DNA of 64,000 nucleotides, taken from an uncultured Nitrospira sp. GTDB lineage: Bacteria > Nitrospirota > Nitrospiria > Nitrospirales > Nitrospiraceae. The stretch is taken from NCBI GenBank assembly GCA_902500995.1, contig CABVSR010000015.1, positions 37,344-101,343 of the forward strand. Reading direction: 5' to 3'. The notes under the pieces were generated by a model that worked only from the letters and a program-made list of their open reading frames with translations, was not told the origin of the DNA and did not search any database. How positions within the stretch are numbered: the first letter of the stretch is position 1; each line of letters starts with the position of its first letter. The translations under genes and the position numbers were made by a program. Below are positions 60,874 through 64,000 of the stretch, one piece after another.

Positions 60874-63171
60874 CTACACCGGCAATTCGAAGGTGAACAG
60901 GGCTCCTTTCGGCTGATGGTTGCCCGCATGAATCTGGCCGTCGTGATCGGTCACGATCCGCCGCACGATGGCCAAGCCGAGGCCGGTTCCCGTCTTCTTT
61001 CTGGAAAAATACGGCACAAACAGTTTGTCTTGATCCTCAGGCGCGATACCCGTGCCTTCATCCGCCACGGTCACCACGGCGCGGCGCTGCTTGGTGTCGT
61101 ACCGCGTGGTGATCCACAACCGGCCTTTGTGGTTCATGGCATGGATGCCGTTATCGCACAAATTCACCAAGGCCCGCTTGATCTGTTCGCGATCGAAATT
61201 GAAGGGCGGCAGATCGGCATCGAGCGAGACCACGCAGGTAATTTCTCGATGCGCGCTGTCATAAAGCGCCACGACCTCTTTCACGACATCGTCCAGCGAG
61301 TTCATCGTCATGTGCGGGGCGGGCATCCGCGCGAACTTGGAGAATTCATCCAGCATCTGCTTGAGGCTGCCGACTTCATTGACGATCACTTGAGTGGATT
61401 CGTCGCAGATGCGGTCGAAATCCGGCGCCTTATCCTGAAATTTTTTGCGGAGCCGCTGCGCGGAGAGTTGAATGGGGGTCAATGGATTCTTGATCTCATG
61501 CGCGATGCGCTGCGCGACTTCCCGCCAGGCCGCCGCCTTCTGCGCCTTGATCAACTCCGACAAGTCCTCAAAGATGAGCACAAAGCCGAGATCCTTGTTC
61601 GACTCATCCTTCATGCGCGAGCAATGCACCCCCATGGTCAGGAAGCGCCCCTGCAGATCCAACTGCCCTTCCAGCGCGATGTTGTCCCGCTGGTCGGCCA
61701 ACATGCGGTCATACACGGACTGGAACAACTCCAGCTTGTATTCTTTGAAGACTTCGTTGGCCGATCGGCCGCGAAACCGGTCGGCCCACAGCCCCAGCAT
61801 GCGTTCTGCAGACGGATTAAACGTGGTGATGAGGCCCTGGCGATCGATCGACATGACCCCCGCCGCAATCGTATCGACCACCGTTTCGATATAAGCACGC
61901 CGGCGATCCAGTTCGAGGTTCGATTGGCGCAGCGAGACGTTCGCCTCCTCGACTTTGCTTTTGCTGCCCTGCAGGTCGGCGGTCATGCGATTGAAGGATT
62001 CGACCAGCGTCCCGATTTCATCCGTGGCCTTCGCTTCGATGCGCACCGAGAGATCGCCCTGCGCAATGGCCTCGGTTGCTTCGGCCAACCGTTGAATCGG
62101 CACCGTGATGCCGCGTGCGACATAGAACCCGAACCAGGTGGCGCTGAACAGAATCATCACCGTGATGACGGCCACCAGCAGGTAGGCCCCCGCCTTGATG
62201 GGATTTTTCATCGCCTTCATCTGTTTGTATTCGGCATATTGGCGGCCGATGCTTTCCATTTTTCCGAGCAACGATTCGGGCACATAGGCATCCACCACGA
62301 CGACGCCGTCGATTTCTCCGCGCCGCACGCTGGAGGCAATCGGCACGCCGGCCCGCACCAGCCGGCCGGTCTGCGCCTCCTGCACCGACGTCAGCTCCTG
62401 CTTGCCATTGATGACCTGTAGCACCAGCTGGCCGATCGGCAAATCGAGCACAGTCACCGGCACCTCAGGATCCAAGGCCTTCGTCAGCGTTTCCATTTTC
62501 GAGGAAAAGACCTCGATACCGGCCGTCGCATATTCGGCCCGTTTCCTGGCGATCGCCGCCACCAGCAGGTCACGCTGTTCCGGCAGCAACAATTCCTCGC
62601 GAAAAATCTCATGGCTGATGGCGCGCGCGCTGTTGATCGCCAGCGACACATGCCCCGCATGGTGCATGCGCGCGACCTCGTAGGAATCCTTCATCACATG
62701 CTCGATCTGATCGTTGAACCAGACATCGACCGCCTTGTTGACCAACCCGCTGGCCACCAATGCGAGCAAGACGGTGGGAATCAGGGAGAATCCGATAAAG
62801 GCCGCGACCAACTTGGCCCGAAAGCCGGACCCCACCAGCCGGTGCCGCCGCTCGAAGTAGGCTTTGATGAGGTTGCGGGAGAGGAGCAGCGTGAGGACGA
62901 CGAAGCCGATGAGGTCGAGGTTGACCAGCAACAGCACGAACGCATAGCCGGTGCTGGGGAGAAAGGAATCGGATTCCTCCCCGACCGGGACGGCCATTTG
63001 CGCATAATAGAAGGTCAGCGCGAGGCACGGCAGCAGGAGGATCAAGACGATCCACACCGGCCGGACATGGCGTTTGCGCCGCTCGCTTTCGATGGATGCA
63101 GGCGACGACGGCTCTTTGTCGGGCAACACACCCGGGGGAATGAGCTTGGTCATGTCCGTCGATTCAGGCAT
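60874..63171 (-). CDS. ntrY: NtrY-like membrane histidine kinase
   Basis: 765 residues. Membrane helices near 40-60, 70-95 and 120-145, a large periplasmic sensing part, another helix near 325-350, HAMP (FVARGITVPIQRLAEATEAI), PAS with MSIDRQGLITTFNPSAERML, HisKA (QRIAHEIKNPLTPIQLSAQRL) and HATPase (NLCDNGIHAM, DEGTGIAPEDQ, GTGLGLAIVRRIV). Motifs LTPIQLSAQR and the layout fit NtrY. ATG 63171 has GGAG at a good distance; GTG 63180 or ATG 63177 are alternatives. Cognate to the downstream NtrX-like gene. Confidence 0.9.
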   Translation of the reverse strand: MPESTDMTKLIPPGVLPDKEPSSPASIESERRKRHVRPVWIVLILLLPCLALTFYYAQMAVPVGEESDSFLPSTGYAFVLLLVNLDLIGFVVLTLLLSRNLIKAYFERRHRLVGSGFRAKLVAAFIGFSLIPTVLLALVASGLVNKAVDVWFNDQIEHVMKDSYEVARMHHAGHVSLAINSARAISHEIFREELLLPEQRDLLVAAIARKRAEYATAGIEVFSSKMETLTKALDPEVPVTVLDLPIGQLVLQVINGKQELTSVQEAQTGRLVRAGVPIASSVRRGEIDGVVVVDAYVPESLLGKMESIGRQYAEYKQMKAMKNPIKAGAYLLVAVITVMILFSATWFGFYVARGITVPIQRLAEATEAIAQGDLSVRIEAKATDEIGTLVESFNRMTADLQGSKSKVEEANVSLRQSNLELDRRRAYIETVVDTIAAGVMSIDRQGLITTFNPSAERMLGLWADRFRGRSANEVFKEYKLELFQSVYDRMLADQRDNIALEGQLDLQGRFLTMGVHCSRMKDESNKDLGFVLIFEDLSELIKAQKAAAWREVAQRIAHEIKNPLTPIQLSAQRLRKKFQDKAPDFDRICDESTQVIVNEVGSLKQMLDEFSKFARMPAPHMTMNSLDDVVKEVVALYDSAHREITCVVSLDADLPPFNFDREQIKRALVNLCDNGIHAMNHKGRLWITTRYDTKQRRAVVTVADEGTGIAPEDQDKLFVPYFSRKKTGTGLGLAIVRRIVTDHDGQIHAGNHQPKGALFTFELPV

Positions 63172-63374
63172 CGGCATCACTCCGGATCACTCCCGGATCC
63201 TTCGACTCTGCCACACTATAACGAATTCGCGAGGAAAGTCTCAAAAGCCGGAGGAGTGCTTCTCACAGGGGCCCACGACAGGATCGGTTGACTGGGAGGG
63301 ACCGAGCGGCCGGGCGCCACCGGGGGAAGGACGGACCATGCGACACAGGAACAGGCGAAGAGGGCGATCACCAC

Positions 63375-63794
63375 TTACGGAGTATGGATCGATGATTTCC
63401 CGGAGGTCAGGCTGACGAACTTCATTCGCAAGGCATAGAGCATGTCTTTCATCACCACCTGCTCATCCGGCGTCAGGTTGCCCCGCGTTTTCTCTTCCAG
63501 CATGGACAAGAGGTCGATGATTTCTTTTGCTTGCGGGAGGTTCAGCGGCATGGCGGGCTGTTGGGGATCCAACTGTTCCCCCATCAGCATCAAGGCCGAG
63601 CTTCCCATGGAAATCACAAAGGAGGAAAAATTGACCGGCAGGTGTCCGGCATGTCCATGCGCCTCAGCGTGCCCGGACTCGGCCGGAGCCGGTTCGGGAG
63701 CCTGCGGCGTGGGAGCCGATGCGGCGGCAGGTGCTTCTTCGCTCCGCCCTCGACGATCGCGGATGACGAATCCTTGTTCCTGCTCATCACCCAT
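63375..63794 (-). CDS. DUF1844 family protein
   Basis: 139 residues. The C-terminal ~90 match DUF1844: NFSSFVISMGSSALMLMGE, NLPQAKEIIDLLSMLEEKTRGNL then DEQVVMKDMLYALRMKFVSL. The N-terminal ~50 are disordered with His/Ala/Pro. Family function unknown; widespread in Nitrospirota, Desulfobacterota and Acidobacteria-like groups. It stands upstream of ntrYX on the same strand but ~195 bp apart. Confidence 0.88.
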   Translation of the reverse strand: MGDEQEQGFVIRDRRGRSEEAPAAASAPTPQAPEPAPAESGHAEAHGHAGHLPVNFSSFVISMGSSALMLMGEQLDPQQPAMPLNLPQAKEIIDLLSMLEEKTRGNLTPDEQVVMKDMLYALRMKFVSLTSGKSSIHTP

Positions 63795-63896
63795 ACGCCT
63801 ACCCTCCGATCAACCGGCCATCCGATGCAGGGGCGTACCCTATCATAGGCCTTGGAGAGGCGCAAGGCGGCGCATTGTTGCCGTAAATATCCGACA

Positions 63897-63916
63897 GTCC
63901 AGAGTAGACTCTGGAC
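63897..63916. repeat. 9-bp inverted repeat directly before the transposase start
   Basis: GTCCAGAGT, AG, ACTCTGGAC. A perfect dyad whose right arm touches the ATG at 63917. May be an operator for the transposase gene or part of the element's terminal region. Confidence 0.6.
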
Positions 63917-64000
63917 ATGGACATCAGAACTCGAATCATTCTTGCAGCGGACCTAGCGACGCAAGGGCTCTCGATCTCTGCGATTGCCCGCCAACTGGAT
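63917..64000 (+). CDS. N-terminus of an HTH transposase, cut by the window edge
   Basis: 28 codons, MDIRTRIILAADLATQGLSI then SAIARQLD, forming the first helices of an HTH like those of IS21/IS481/IS30-type transposases. Which family cannot be told from so little. The terminal inverted repeat probably lies just upstream; TGTTGCCGTAAATATCCGACA at 63876-63896 is a candidate end. Confidence 0.55.
   Translation, partial: MDIRTRIILAADLATQGLSISAIARQLD

Noticed and set aside
60190..62421. Very long plus-strand frame (743 codons) opposite ntrX/ntrY
   Set aside because: His/Asp/Arg-rich composition typical of antisense to GC-rich genes; the minus strand encodes clear NtrX and NtrY domains.

Overview
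The window reads as a chromosomal segment of a Gram-negative, Nitrospira-like bacterium (phylum Nitrospirota). This is an inference from gene content: many outer-membrane lipoproteins and PqiB/PqiC-type lipid transport, outer-membrane beta-barrels, a very dense two-component and sigma-54 regulator set, cytochrome c and cupredoxin proteins, squalene/phytoene synthase, MalQ/TreZ glycogen-trehalose enzymes, and GC-rich core genes. No rRNA or species marker is present, so the genus is not proven.

Layout. 1-3.7 kb: the end of a pqiBC operon, a small membrane protein and a LuxR-type response regulator. 3.7-10.3 kb: an eroded accessory zone with an outer-membrane barrel gene and decayed second copies of the same block, an IS5-type transposase fragment joined to a broken higBA module, an arylsulfatase, and a stranded integrase C-terminus. 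10.3-18.3 kb: an integrative element in a tRNA-Arg(CCT) gene, bounded by identical 56-bp att repeats. It carries an integrase, an excisionase-like HTH protein, a Rep_trans-type replication initiator, a ribbon-helix-helix protein, a compact three-gene cassette of two unrecognised proteins plus a metallo-beta-lactamase-fold hydrolase, and a patatin-like lipoprotein. 18.3-20.1 kb: a second, decayed segment ending in a third att-like copy and holding an IS3 remnant and a VapBC pair whose toxin is frameshifted.

20.4-35 kb: lipoproteins, a receiver protein, a large protein with a degenerate PD-(D/E)XK domain, a stand-alone RAM domain, an NtrC-type regulator with its kinase, MalQ, a DUF72 protein, a band-7 lipoprotein, a cytochrome c and QueC. 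35-47 kb: housekeeping and redox genes (DksA-like, Apt, sigma-70 factor with acylphosphatase, tRNA-Pro, alanine dehydrogenase, a 2Fe-2S and a 4Fe-4S ferredoxin with companions, squalene/phytoene synthase, cupredoxin, HtpX, glutathione peroxidase, MFS transporter). 47.5-52 kb: YqeY and a four-gene phosphorelay (receiver with Cys-pair domain, receiver-GGDEF, hybrid kinase, Hpt). 52-57 kb: TreZ, a stranded MalQ C-terminus, small and fast-evolving secreted or lipoprotein genes, tRNA-Ala. 57-64 kb: purMN, NtrYX, a DUF1844 protein, copies of a palindromic intergenic repeat, and the start of another transposase at the window edge.

Genes that plausibly work together: pqiB with pqiC in lipid transport; MalQ with TreZ in alpha-glucan and trehalose turnover; the 48-52 kb cluster as one multistep phosphorelay with cyclic-di-GMP output; NtrY with NtrX. 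The most likely undescribed system is the overlapping three-gene cassette at 13.7-16.1 kb inside the tRNA-Arg island. Its function is unknown; defence is only an inference from where it sits.
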